A stretch of DNA of 64,000 nucleotides from Humisphaera borealis (lineage in GTDB: Bacteria > Planctomycetota > Phycisphaerae > Tepidisphaerales > Tepidisphaeraceae). This document shows positions 52,893 to 62,525 of this stretch, in pieces. The position numbers and the translations under genes were made by a program. The stretch lies in assembly GCF_015169395.1 (NCBI RefSeq), contig NZ_CP063458.1:4464001-4528000 (forward strand), read 5' to 3'. Every line of letters starts with the position of its first letter. Position 1 is the stretch's first letter. Under the pieces are notes generated by a model. The model ran no database searches and had not been told where the DNA came from. It worked only from the letters and a program-made list of their open reading frames with translations.

Positions 52893-53252
52893 CTACTTCG
52901 CGTCGGGCTTGGCCTCGGGCTTCTTGTCTGCGGCCGGCTTTTTGCCGGCGGCTTCCTTCTTCTTGGCCTCGGCCAGGTCCTTCATCTCGGCCTTGTTGGC
53001 GTCGGTGAGCAGGGCGGTGATATCTTCCTTCTCCTTCTTCTCGATCGCGTTGATCTCGGCGAGCGCCTTCTTGTGAATGGCGTCGATCTTGGACTTTTGA
53101 TCGTCGGAGAGGGTTTTAAGGTCAGCCCAGGGCTTTACGAGCTTGACCGACTTGGCTTCGGCGGGTTTGGCGTCCTTATCAGCCGCAAACGAAACGCCGG
53201 AAAACGCAAAGGCAGAGCCCAAAGCCAAAGCCGCGAGAATGTTGCGCGTCAT
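52893..53252 (-). CDS. Exported lysine/alanine-rich helical protein
   Basis: About 119 residues from the ATG at 53252 (53255 also possible). Signal peptide NILAALALGSAFAFSGVSFAADK. The mature part is highly charged with a long heptad-like helix (LKTLSDDQKSKIDAIHKKALAEINAIEKKEK) and a Lys/Ala/Pro/Glu-rich tail. This looks like a periplasmic coiled-coil protein; it loosely recalls Spy/CpxP-like proteins but lacks their LTxxQ motif. Function unknown. Confidence 0.72.
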   Translation of the reverse strand: MTRNILAALALGSAFAFSGVSFAADKDAKPAEAKSVKLVKPWADLKTLSDDQKSKIDAIHKKALAEINAIEKKEKEDITALLTDANKAEMKDLAEAKKKEAAGKKPAADKKPEAKPDAK

Positions 53253-53464
53253 CATTTCAAGTACCCCGAGAGGATTGAAGGATTTGACCCCTTCCCAGGT
53301 CAACGGCATCGGAGAAGCAACGTGCTACGCCCGTGTGCCTTGTGTACACGATATCCTGCGAACCGAGCACGACCGTGTCAACGGAATTTTTCCCGCCGTT
53401 TGATGCAACAGAAGTTGAGCGTCCCGGGCGTTTCGACGGTGAGTTTCGGTGGCTGGTCGATCCC

Positions 53465-53666
53465 AGGCTCTGTCTCAAAACCATGTTTGGGTGCCATGCC
53501 CACGCCCGTCAGTCGTTTTCGAACTCGCCGAAAGCATTCCGCGTGGGCATGAGCGAACGACGCGATCTCGGCACTTCGCATGCCCACGCGGGAAGCGGCC
53601 TTGGATCTTGTAGGTCGGACTGCGGCGTGGGCATGGCACACGAAGTTCCGTTTTGAGACAGATCCT
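53465..53666. mobile_element. Non-autonomous MITE-like element
   Basis: A 202-bp element bounded by about 41-bp imperfect inverted repeats (53465-53505, 53625-53666) whose outer part carries TGTCTCAAAAC and whose inner part has GTGCCATGCCCACGC, divided by a 9-10-base diverged stretch. Inside is a second perfect 13-bp palindrome (53539-53551 and 53579-53591). There is no coding capacity. It lies 144 bases upstream of an exported-protein gene. Confidence 0.75.
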
Positions 53667-53810
53667 AATGCGACGCTAACATGTCTTGCGGGCTCCCCTA
53701 AAAACATCGAGGCTCCCGGCCGCGCCATTCTTGCACACACGGCGGGAACGGTCATCATTCGCGACTACAAGACTGTTCGAGCAATTCCGCAGCATCTACC
53801 GGAGGTTCCA

Positions 53811-54950
53811 ATGTTCCGTTCAATGTCTGCCACTCTTTTGGCACTCATGATCTCCCCCCTCGCACTGGCCGCCGACAGTCCGGCCGCTAGCGCCCGGGAA
53901 TCGATCGACAAGGGCGTGGCATTTCTGAGGAAGGCGCAGCAGACGGATGGGTCGTGGCAAACGTCGCCGCGCGATCCGCCGGGGATCTCGGCGCTGGTCC
54001 TTCGCGCCCTCGTGCAGGACCCCGGCACGGGGACTAAGTCCGAGGCGGTTCTCAAAGGGTACAAGCAGCTCCTGTCGAACCAGAAGCCCGACGGCGGAAT
54101 CTACGCCGACATGCTCGCCAACTACAACACGGCGATTGCGATCAGCTCGCTGGCGGCGGCGAACAACCCGGAGTTCAAGGACGAAATCGACAAAGCCGTC
54201 AAGTTCCTCAAGGGTGTGCAGGTGAAGGGGGACGATTCCAATCCCAGCGTCGGCGGGGCGAGCTACGGCGCGATGAAGCCCGGCGGCAAGCCGCCTCGGG
54301 CGGACCTGTCCAACACGCAGATGTTCATCGAGGCGTTGAAGGACGCCGGCCTGAAGGAAGACGATCCGGCGTTCAAGGACGCGATCAAGTTCGTCAGCCG
54401 TACCCAGAACCGCAGCGAGACCAACGATCAGAAGTGGGCCGGTGAGGACGGCGGCTTCGTTTACACCCCGGCCGACGGCGGGTCGTCCAATGCCGGCGAA
54501 TACACCGGTCCGGACGGCAAGCGTCTGCTCCGCAGCTACGGCCTGATGACCTACGCCGGGCTCAAGAGCATGATCTACGCCGGCCTGACCAAGGACGACC
54601 CGCGCGTCAAAGCGGCCTGGGACTGGATCACCAAGAACTGGAGTCTCGACGAGAACCCGGGCATGAAGTTCGCCGGCCCGGAGAAGGCCACGTCTGGCAT
54701 GTACTACTACTATCACACGCTGGCGACGGCCCTAGCGGCGTATGACGAGCCGGTCATCACCGACCCCAAGGGGAACAAGCACGACTGGCGCGTCGAGTTC
54801 ATCGCGAAGGTAGCCAGCCTGCAAAAGCCCGACGGAAGCTGGATCGGCGACAAGGCCTGGATGGAGAACAACCCCGTACTGGCGACGACGTTCGTCGTCC
54901 TGTCGCTGCAGGCGGTCGAGAAGGATCTCCAGGAGCATCCGGCGAAGTAG
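53811..54950 (+). CDS. Exported alpha-toroid (prenyltransferase/squalene-cyclase-like repeat) protein
   Basis: 379 residues. The ATG at 53811 has GGAGG five bases before it, and opens a signal peptide (MSATLLALMISPLALAAD). The rest is a series of helical repeats of the kind found in squalene-hopene cyclases: GVAFLRKAQQTDGSW, QLLSNQKPDGGIYAD, KFVSRTQ, GEDGGFVYTP, KVASLQKPDGSWIGD (QxDGSW-type motifs). The cyclase DxDD motif is not visible and the protein is exported, so enzymatic cyclase activity is unlikely. A close paralogue lies at the far end of the window. Function unknown; periplasmic or surface. Confidence 0.86.
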   Translation: MFRSMSATLLALMISPLALAADSPAASARESIDKGVAFLRKAQQTDGSWQTSPRDPPGISALVLRALVQDPGTGTKSEAVLKGYKQLLSNQKPDGGIYADMLANYNTAIAISSLAAANNPEFKDEIDKAVKFLKGVQVKGDDSNPSVGGASYGAMKPGGKPPRADLSNTQMFIEALKDAGLKEDDPAFKDAIKFVSRTQNRSETNDQKWAGEDGGFVYTPADGGSSNAGEYTGPDGKRLLRSYGLMTYAGLKSMIYAGLTKDDPRVKAAWDWITKNWSLDENPGMKFAGPEKATSGMYYYYHTLATALAAYDEPVITDPKGNKHDWRVEFIAKVASLQKPDGSWIGDKAWMENNPVLATTFVVLSLQAVEKDLQEHPAK

Positions 54951-54985
54951 TCTGCGTGCCTCGGCGAGCCCGAAGCAACTCAAAT

Positions 54986-55009
54986 ACCCACGGACAGCCG
55001 TCCGTGGGT
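54986..55009 (+). terminator. Rho-independent terminator
   Basis: 10-bp perfect stem ACCCACGGAC-AGCC-GTCCGTGGGT followed by a T-rich tract (TTTTCATTTTC). Terminates the alpha-toroid gene. Confidence 0.88.
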
Positions 55010-55132
55010 TTTTCATTTTCGCAGCACCGACCTAAGACACGTTGCTGTCGAACGTGATGCATGCAGAGAGCCGACGAAAGGGACCCGGGACGATCGGCTC
55101 CAATTCTGCCTTGTCTACAACTGGAGCAAACA

Positions 55133-56230
55133 ATGAAAACGCAGTCAGACGATTCCGCGCCACAGGTGCGCGCCGAAAAAGCGTCGTCCGATGGATCTCC
55201 AGTGCTCGTGCCTTCCCAGCCGGTCGACGTGACGAGGGCGTCGCGATCGCGGCTCGTACAGGAGGTTCTCCCCTGGATGACTTCTGTGGTCGTACACGCC
55301 GCGCTGATCGTGCTGGGCGTCGCGACGGCGACGGTCATCATGGCGCCACCGCCGCAGCCGTTCGTGGAGCAGTCGGCGCCAGTAGACGGCGACATCACGA
55401 AAGTGTCGTTGACCATTCCGAATCTCTCCACAGGCAACATGCCCCGAATCAATGAAGTCGCCTCGCAGGAAGTTGATCCGGAAGCCGCCAGGGGTTTCGC
55501 CAGCGCCGCAGGGAAAGGATTGGACGTCGATGCAGGCGGCGGCAGCGGCCCGGACGGTCAGGCTGCCGATCTGCTTATGCGAGGTCCCGGTGTGTTCGGC
55601 ACGGGGAACGGAATTGGCCTCGGCAAAGGCAATGCGAACGGCAATTCCTCCGGTGACGGCGGACCGGTTCCGATATTCGGCTCGCCAAAACAAGGCGGCG
55701 GCGACGGGCTGTTCATCAACCCGCGGCAGGCCCGCCGCATCGTCTTCGTATGCGACGCCACCGGCACCATGATCAACAAGATCGGAACGCTGAAGCACGA
55801 ACTGACACGGGCGATTGCCGGTCTGAAACCCGTTCAATCGTTCAACATCATCTTTTTCACCGACGGCGGGAAGTATCACATCGCCAGCCGGGAAGGCCTG
55901 TTCCTGGCGACACCGGACAACAAACGGCAGGCGTACGCATTCCTTGAAGACATTTCGCCGACAGGCACCACCGACCCGACGCCGGCGATCGAGGCGGCGT
56001 TCAAGCAGCTCCCGGACCTGGTCTACTTCCTGAGCGACGGAGAGTTCAACAACCTCAAGCCGTATGCAGACGTGGTGCGACAGTTCGATGTATCGAACAA
56101 GCAGCGGAAGTCACGCGTCAACGCGATCCTGTTCGAAACCTATGACCGCGAGGCCGAGCAGGCGATGCAGCGGATCGCCGAAGACAGCGGCGGGACGTAT
56201 CGGTTCGTCCGCGAAACCGATCTGCAATAA
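55133..56230 (+). CDS. Membrane-anchored VWA-domain protein
   Basis: 365 residues from the ATG at 55133 (GGAG upstream). It has a cytoplasmic N-tail, one membrane helix (WMTSVVVHAALIVLGVATATVIM), a Gly/Asn-rich flexible linker (residues 130-200), and a C-terminal von Willebrand factor A-like domain (VFVCDATGTMINKI, NIIFFTDGGKY, PTPAIEAAFKQLPDLVYFLSDGEFNN). The metal site reads DATGT where DxSxS is usual, so metal binding may be changed. The domain faces the periplasm and probably recognises a protein partner. Confidence 0.85.
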   Translation: MKTQSDDSAPQVRAEKASSDGSPVLVPSQPVDVTRASRSRLVQEVLPWMTSVVVHAALIVLGVATATVIMAPPPQPFVEQSAPVDGDITKVSLTIPNLSTGNMPRINEVASQEVDPEAARGFASAAGKGLDVDAGGGSGPDGQAADLLMRGPGVFGTGNGIGLGKGNANGNSSGDGGPVPIFGSPKQGGGDGLFINPRQARRIVFVCDATGTMINKIGTLKHELTRAIAGLKPVQSFNIIFFTDGGKYHIASREGLFLATPDNKRQAYAFLEDISPTGTTDPTPAIEAAFKQLPDLVYFLSDGEFNNLKPYADVVRQFDVSNKQRKSRVNAILFETYDREAEQAMQRIAEDSGGTYRFVRETDLQ

Positions 56231-56251
56231 GCCCGGACCGTAGCGGTCGAA

Positions 56252-56977
56252 TCAGAAGGTGCGAATCAGCGGGTCGACCGGGGCCTGTCCGTCGGAGACG
56301 GTCTGGCCGACGACGAACTCCGCAGGCAGCGCGTTGACGTTCGATGGGTGAACCAGAACGACTCGTCCGATGTGCACGATGCCATCGGACTTCTTTGTCG
56401 CCTTGATTGTGCCGAGGAGCGTGTTGTTGGTGCCGTCGAGCCAGAGCTGGTGAATGGTGCCCTTGTACGAAAGCGAATAAAGAGGCCGGCGGCCTTCTGC
56501 ACCGCGTGCCTTGAGCTTCACGCGGTCTCCGTCGTCGTCTTTGTAGGCCAAGCCGCGACGGCGACGCACGTCGAGCGTGAAGCGCACGTTGCCGCCCGAA
56601 GTGCCGTCGCGATTGCCGTCCACCAGATTTCCCGATACGTCAGCTACATCGCCGGTCTTGTTGCCGGATATCTCGATTCGCATATGACGGAAGAAGCGGA
56701 GCGAGAACAGGTCGGTGCGAGTCAGCGTGACGGTGAAGTCGGTCGCGTTGTAGCTGGCGGCGGCGAACCGAAGGTCGTCCACGCGATGGTTGTTCCGGGT
56801 GCCGAAGAGCTTGTAGTTCTTGAGGTCCTGTGCGGTGGTGGGGTCCAACGCCCGATCGAAACCGATCACGACCGCCGTAATTGCGTTGTAATCGCCGACG
56901 AAGATGGCGCTCGTGAGCAGGGGGCCTGCGGCAAACAGCGTTCGGCTCTCGAGGGGTTCGACGGGAGTGGGGGGCAT
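56252..56977 (-). CDS. Surface protein with LESR leader and Ig-like domain
   Basis: 241 residues. Begins PPTPVEPLESRTLFAAGP, the leader shared with the kelch and LamG proteins. Residues 25-130 look like a bacterial Ig-like module (FDRALDPTTAQDLKNYKLFG, TRTDLFSLRFFRHMRIEI). The remainder is rich in beta strands and basic residues. It is exported to the surface and has no visible enzymatic site. Its stop lies 21 bases from the VWA gene's stop, convergently. Confidence 0.78.
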   Translation of the reverse strand: MPPTPVEPLESRTLFAAGPLLTSAIFVGDYNAITAVVIGFDRALDPTTAQDLKNYKLFGTRNNHRVDDLRFAAASYNATDFTVTLTRTDLFSLRFFRHMRIEISGNKTGDVADVSGNLVDGNRDGTSGGNVRFTLDVRRRRGLAYKDDDGDRVKLKARGAEGRRPLYSLSYKGTIHQLWLDGTNNTLLGTIKATKKSDGIVHIGRVVLVHPSNVNALPAEFVVGQTVSDGQAPVDPLIRTF

Positions 56978-57350
56978 CTGGAGCCTTGGTTGAATCGGGA
57001 TTGACAGCCGACTGTGCGATTATCGGTCTTCAAAGGCCAAGAACACCAATGGTTTACACCCTGTGAAGGGGGCTGGCAAACGGGGTCGGGGGTTCCCCCG
57101 CGGCTGATTCCGGATGTACGGCACAATCGTGACAGGCATCTTTGGCATCAAGCATCGCCCATCTTGTGCCGGCACCGGGCCCTCGGGCCGCCTAAAGGCC
57201 GGGAATTCGTGGACCGCGCCGGGGTCGCGGGGTACATGACATTGTCATCTTCCCTCACGGCAAGAAGGTAACGCTCCGCAACAGTTACAGGACGTGCGAC
57301 ACGCACGAAGCTGTTCGAGGCACCCGCCGGTTCGGAAAGGAACATCAGAC
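56978..57350. other. Region between divergent surface-protein genes
   Basis: About 370 bases that must contain promoters for the two divergent surface genes. I see no clear gene, and no promoter pair that stands out. Confidence 0.4.
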
Positions 57351-60300
57351 ATGTGGGGTCTTTCTGCCTTGGCCGGTTTTCGCCGGTCGCGCCGTCCTGA
57401 CGCCCTGAGCAAGGGCAAGTCGAGCCTTTCCCTCCGAGTGACGCGTGCGGCGCGGCATGCCGTGGAATCACTCGAATCGCGAGTGTTCCTGCACGCCGGC
57501 CCCCACCTCACGCCGACGACGACGTTTCCGTACAACGGCCAGCAGAAAGTCGCTGTGGCCTCGAGCGTCACGATCACGTTTTCGACGGATGTGAACGCCG
57601 CGACGCTGAACGCCACCAACTTCGAGCTGCGCGACGAGAACAACAACGTCGTCCCCGCGACGCGCTACCTGTCGGGCACCAAGACGATCGTGCTCGACCC
57701 GGTCAGCAACATTGCCACCACCAACGGTTACTTCACCGCCATTCTCAAGGGCGGGGCCAGCAGCGTGAAGGACGTCGCCGGCAACGGCCTGGACGAGGAC
57801 GTCAGGTTTGGGTTCACCACCGGCTCGGCCCAGTTCACCGAAACGCAGGTACTCGGCGGCCTTTCCGGTCCGGTGGCGATGCAGTTCGCCAGCGACGGCA
57901 GGGTTTTCGTCGCCGAGCGGTCGGGTCTGGTCAAGGTGTTTGACAACCTGAACGACACCACGCCCACCACGGTCGCCGATCTGCGGACGCAGGTTCACAA
58001 TTTCTGGGACCGCGGCCTGCTTGGCATGGCACTGCATCCGAACTTCCCGGCGACGCCCTACATTTATCTGCTTTACACCTTTGATGCCGACATCGGCGGC
58101 ACCGCACCGAAATTCGGTTCGCCCGGAGTTACCTCCGATCCCGGTCCCGACGCCACGGGCCAGGGAGCCAAGGTCTCCGGCCGCCTCAGCCGCATCACCA
58201 TCAGTGGCAACACAATGGTCGCCGGTTCGGAGCTGGTGCTGATCAACGACTGGGCTCAGCAGTTCCCCAGCCACTCGATCGGTTCACTCGTCTTTGGTGC
58301 CGACGGCGCGTTGTATGCCTCGGCCGGCGACGGCGCGAGTTTCAATTACCCCGACTACGGCCAGACCGGTAACCCCTTCAACGATCCGGTCAACGAAGGT
58401 GGCGCCGTCCGCTCGCAAGATCTTCGGTCGCCCGGCGACCCCACCACGCTCGACGGGTCGATCATTCGCATTAACCCCGACACCGGGGCCGCGCTGCCCG
58501 ACAACCCGCTGTTCGCCACCGGCAACGACGCCAACGCCAAGCGCATCGTCGCCTATGGCTTCCGCAATCCGTTCCGCATTACGTTCCGTCCCGGCACCAA
58601 CGAAATCTGGGCCGGTGATGTCGGCGCGGGCACCTGGGAAGAGATCAACCGGATCCCGGTCTCGGCAACGGCCGTCGCCAACTACGGTTGGCCGGCGTAC
58701 GAAGGCCCGAACCGCATGTCGGGGTTCGACTCGCTGAACCTGCCGCTGCTCGAGTCGCTCTACGACCAGGGAGCGACCGCGGTCGTAACGCCGTACTTCG
58801 CGTATCAGCACAGCGAAAAGGTCGTCGCCGGATCGACCGAGCCGACCGGCGGCTCGAGCATTTCCGGCGTCGCGTTCTACGACGGGACGAGCTACCCGAC
58901 GCCGTACAAGGGCGCCCTTTTCTTTGCCGACTACGCCCGCAACTCGATGTATGTCATGTACCCGGGGCTTAACGGGCTGCCCGACATCAGCACCCGACAG
59001 ACATTCAAAGTCGGCGGCGTGGGTCCTGTGCAGATCATCGCCGGCCCCGGCGGCGACATCTTCGTCATCGATCTGAACAACAGGATCCTGCGCTATAGCT
59101 ACAACTCGACCAATCGCCCGCCGACCGCCGTCATCACCAGCAATGTCACCAACGGCCCGGCTCCGCTGACAGTCAACTTCAGCGCCGCTTCCAGCTCCGA
59201 TCCCGACCCCGGCGACTCCCTGTCCTACAGCTGGGATTTGAACGGCGACGGCACCTTCGGCGATTCGGCGGCCGTGAATCCGAGCTACACCTACACCGCG
59301 ACGGGAAACTATGTCGTTAAACTTCAGGTCACGGATATCCGTGGCGTGAGCAGCACCACCCAGATCACGATCAGCGCCGGCAACTCGGCTCCGGTGCCCA
59401 CCATCACCACGCCGACCACCTCACTGACCTGGAAGGTGGGCGATACCATCACCTTCGCCGGCTCCGCGACCGACCTTCAGCAAGGCACGCTCCCGGCCTC
59501 GGCGCTGACGTGGCAACTCGTGCTGCGACATGAAAGCCTGATCAACCCGGGCACTTATCACGAACACCTGGTGCAGGAGTATGTCGGCGTCGCCGGCGGT
59601 TCCTTCGTCGCGCCCGACCACGAATATCCGTCGAGCCTTGAACTTCGGCTGGTCGCGACCGACGCCGGGGGTCTCAGCACGACGCAGACCCTGGTTCTGC
59701 AGCCCAAAACGACGACGCTGACCTTCACGTCGAACGTCCCGGGCGCAAAGATCAGCCTCAACGGCGAACAGGTGACTGCGCCGTTCGCCCGGACCTCCAT
59801 CATCGGCTCGGAGAATGCGATCATCGCCGCCTCGCCGCAGATCGTGAACGGCGTGATCTACAACTTCGTGAGCTGGTCAGACGGCGGGACGTCGACGCAC
59901 AACATCATCACCGGCGCCAATGGCGGCACCTTCAACGCCATTTTCGCCGGTGCGGCAATGGTTCCGGCACCCTGGCAGTCGCGCGACGTCGGCGCGGTTG
60001 GCACGGCCGGCAGCAGCACGTACGACATCACGACATCAACCTTTACGGTCGAGGGAGCCGGTGCCGACATCTGGGGCACCGCCGACTCGTTCCATTTCGT
60101 GAGCCAGCAGGTTTCCGGCGATGTGCAGATCGTCGCGCGGCTGCGGAGCCTCCAGAACACCGACAACAACGCCAAGGCCGGCCTGCAAATCCGTCAGAGC
60201 TTGGCCGCGGATGCTGCCAACGTTCAGATCGACGTCGAAGGCCCTTCGAACTGGGGCGAGTTCCACGTCCGCCCGTCGGCCGGTGCTGCCACCGCTACAC

Positions 60301-62441
60301 AGGCCTTCACCAACATCAGTACGCCACGATGGCTCAAGCTCACGCGCATCGGCGATGTCTTCACGGCGTATCACTCGGTCGACGGTGTCGCTTGGATTCA
60401 GGTCTCGCAGACGACCGTGGTGATGGCAGGGCCGGTCGAAATCGGACTGGCCGTCTGCTCGCACGATATCAACTCACTCAACACCGCGATTTTCGATAAT
60501 GTCGCGGTGACGTCGCTGGCCAACGCGATCCCCGTCATTCTCACGCCCGCCGCGGCCAATCTTGCTTCTGACGGCAAGTCCGCCAACCTGCTGGTCAGTG
60601 CCGATGACGATGGCGGCGAGGCGAACCTGAAGTACCTCTGGTCCCTGGTATCGGGCCCGGCCCCGGTCACATTCGCCCCGAACAATAGTTACGCTTCCAA
60701 GTCCTCCGCTGCCACGTTCACCAAAGCCGGCAGCTACGTGTTGCGGGTGACCGCGACCGACTTGCTCGGCAAGTTCGTTGCGAGCGACGTAACGGTCAAC
60801 GTTGCGCAGGTCCTGACAGACGTCATCCTGACGCCGGGCACCGTCGCACTCGCGGCCGGCCAGGCACAGCAATTTGTCGCGTTGGCCCGCGATCAGTTCG
60901 GCGTTGCGATGACGACCCAACCGGCCTTCGCGTGGGCCCTGGATGCCGGTTCAGTCGGCGTTATCTCGGCGACTGGCCTCTACACCGCGCCGGCCGGCGG
61001 CTCGGGCGTGGCTACGGTTCGTGCCAGCGCTCCCGGAAAGAGCGGCATCGCAAACGTCACCGTGAGCGCGGCGGTCGGCGACGTCACGGCCGGCCTGGTC
61101 AACCGCTGGACCTTCGACGAAAACACCGGCACGCTCGCCGACGACGCGGTCGGCCCGAACAACGGCACCCTGACCGGCGGCGCGAGCTGGGCCAGCGGCG
61201 TGGCGGGAGCCGGGTTAAGCCTCGACGGCGTCAATGACTACGTCGCCACGACGTCGAGCCTCGCCGGTACGCTCGGCGGCTCGGCCACCGTCACGGCGTG
61301 GGTCAAGACAACGCAGGTCGGCAGTGCCGCATTCTGGGAAGCGCCGGGACTCATCGGCGTCGAACAGTATTGGGGCAACAACGACATCTTCTGGGGCATC
61401 CTCGACACCCAGGGCCGAATCGGCGTCAAAGCCGGCGACGACGCCGCCGCCACCAGCACCACCGCCGTCAACGACGGAGTCTGGCACCATTTGGCGTTCA
61501 CCCGCAATGTGGGCACCGGTGCACTTCAGGTCTACGTCGATGGCGTGCTTCAAGGGTCGGCTGTCGGTGGGATCGGGCTGAAATCGACGCCGTTCGCGTC
61601 GATCGGTCGGATCGAAAACACCAACGGGCCGGCGAATCATCTGCAAGGGTCGGTGGACGATGTGCGTGTTTACAGCCGGGTGTTGACCGCGGCTGAAGTG
61701 GTTGCGGTGAAGGCGAACCCGGGCGACACGCCGCCCGTTCCGCCGCCGCCCCCACCGCCACCCCCTCCGCCGCCGCCGCCCCCGGGCGGGAATGTAACCG
61801 CCGGGCTGACGAACCGTTGGAAGCTCGACGAAAACACCGGTCTGAGCACCGCCGACACCGTCGGTGGCAACACCGGCGCACTCACCAATGGCCCCGGCTG
61901 GACTACCGGCCAGGCCGGAGCGGCGATCACGCTGGACGGCGTCAATGACTACGTCGCGACGTCGGGTGGCCTCGCGGCCGCGCTCGGCGGGACGGCCACG
62001 CTGACGACCTGGATTAAGACCACCCAGATTGGCAGCGGCACGTTCTGGACCGCGCCCGGAATCACTGGTGTCGAGAAGTACTGGGACAACAACGACATCT
62101 TCTGGGGCATCCTCGACGCCCAGGGCCGTATCAGCGTCAAGGCCGGCGACGACCCTGCCGCCACCAGCACCACCGCCGTCAATGACGGCCAGTGGCATCA
62201 CCTGGCGTTCACGCGCGACGCGGCGACAGGTGTGCTGCAGGTGTATGTCGATGGCGTGCTGGAAGGGTCGGCGTTGGGCGGCACGGGCGTCAAGTCGACG
62301 CCGTTCGCCTCGATCGGCCGCGTGGAGAACACCAATGGCCCGGCCGCCTACCTCCAGGGCTCGCTCGATGACGTGCGGATTTACAACCGCGTTTTGACGG
62401 CCCAGGAAGTGATCGACGTGCAGGGGAATCCGGGCGCCTGA
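57351..62441 (+). CDS. Giant surface protein: Ig, sugar-dehydrogenase-like propeller, PKD and two LamG domains
   Basis: 1696 residues from the ATG at 57351 (GAAAGGAA before it). LESR leader near residue 40 (VESLESRVFLHAGPH). Residues 50-160: Ig-like. 162-590: glucose/sorbosone dehydrogenase-like propeller (GLLGMALHPNF, GADGALYASAGDGA, DLRSPGDPTTLDGS, YGFRNPFRITF, NYGWPAYEG). 590-680: PKD. 680-865: unassigned beta-rich. 867-1055: DUF1349-like sandwich. 1055-1240: PKD/Ig-like. 1244-1455 and 1479-1693: two LamG domains, nearly duplicate, joined by a polyproline stretch. Probably a surface protein that binds or oxidises sugars; redox activity is unproven. Confidence 0.9.
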   Translation: MWGLSALAGFRRSRRPDALSKGKSSLSLRVTRAARHAVESLESRVFLHAGPHLTPTTTFPYNGQQKVAVASSVTITFSTDVNAATLNATNFELRDENNNVVPATRYLSGTKTIVLDPVSNIATTNGYFTAILKGGASSVKDVAGNGLDEDVRFGFTTGSAQFTETQVLGGLSGPVAMQFASDGRVFVAERSGLVKVFDNLNDTTPTTVADLRTQVHNFWDRGLLGMALHPNFPATPYIYLLYTFDADIGGTAPKFGSPGVTSDPGPDATGQGAKVSGRLSRITISGNTMVAGSELVLINDWAQQFPSHSIGSLVFGADGALYASAGDGASFNYPDYGQTGNPFNDPVNEGGAVRSQDLRSPGDPTTLDGSIIRINPDTGAALPDNPLFATGNDANAKRIVAYGFRNPFRITFRPGTNEIWAGDVGAGTWEEINRIPVSATAVANYGWPAYEGPNRMSGFDSLNLPLLESLYDQGATAVVTPYFAYQHSEKVVAGSTEPTGGSSISGVAFYDGTSYPTPYKGALFFADYARNSMYVMYPGLNGLPDISTRQTFKVGGVGPVQIIAGPGGDIFVIDLNNRILRYSYNSTNRPPTAVITSNVTNGPAPLTVNFSAASSSDPDPGDSLSYSWDLNGDGTFGDSAAVNPSYTYTATGNYVVKLQVTDIRGVSSTTQITISAGNSAPVPTITTPTTSLTWKVGDTITFAGSATDLQQGTLPASALTWQLVLRHESLINPGTYHEHLVQEYVGVAGGSFVAPDHEYPSSLELRLVATDAGGLSTTQTLVLQPKTTTLTFTSNVPGAKISLNGEQVTAPFARTSIIGSENAIIAASPQIVNGVIYNFVSWSDGGTSTHNIITGANGGTFNAIFAGAAMVPAPWQSRDVGAVGTAGSSTYDITTSTFTVEGAGADIWGTADSFHFVSQQVSGDVQIVARLRSLQNTDNNAKAGLQIRQSLAADAANVQIDVEGPSNWGEFHVRPSAGAATATQAFTNISTPRWLKLTRIGDVFTAYHSVDGVAWIQVSQTTVVMAGPVEIGLAVCSHDINSLNTAIFDNVAVTSLANAIPVILTPAAANLASDGKSANLLVSADDDGGEANLKYLWSLVSGPAPVTFAPNNSYASKSSAATFTKAGSYVLRVTATDLLGKFVASDVTVNVAQVLTDVILTPGTVALAAGQAQQFVALARDQFGVAMTTQPAFAWALDAGSVGVISATGLYTAPAGGSGVATVRASAPGKSGIANVTVSAAVGDVTAGLVNRWTFDENTGTLADDAVGPNNGTLTGGASWASGVAGAGLSLDGVNDYVATTSSLAGTLGGSATVTAWVKTTQVGSAAFWEAPGLIGVEQYWGNNDIFWGILDTQGRIGVKAGDDAAATSTTAVNDGVWHHLAFTRNVGTGALQVYVDGVLQGSAVGGIGLKSTPFASIGRIENTNGPANHLQGSVDDVRVYSRVLTAAEVVAVKANPGDTPPVPPPPPPPPPPPPPPPGGNVTAGLTNRWKLDENTGLSTADTVGGNTGALTNGPGWTTGQAGAAITLDGVNDYVATSGGLAAALGGTATLTTWIKTTQIGSGTFWTAPGITGVEKYWDNNDIFWGILDAQGRISVKAGDDPAATSTTAVNDGQWHHLAFTRDAATGVLQVYVDGVLEGSALGGTGVKSTPFASIGRVENTNGPAAYLQGSLDDVRIYNRVLTAQEVIDVQGNPGA

Positions 62442-62470
62442 TGCGGCCCAATAACATCATCACTGGCAGA

Positions 62471-62502
62471 CGGGGGCGAATCAGAGGCCTGATTCGCCCC
62501 CG
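62471..62502 (+). terminator. Rho-independent terminator
   Basis: Perfect 14-bp stem CGGGGGCGAATCAG-AGGC-CTGATTCGCCCCCG followed by TTTTTG. It ends the giant surface-protein gene. Confidence 0.92.
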
Positions 62503-62525
62503 TTTTTGTTGCACCAGGCGGCACA

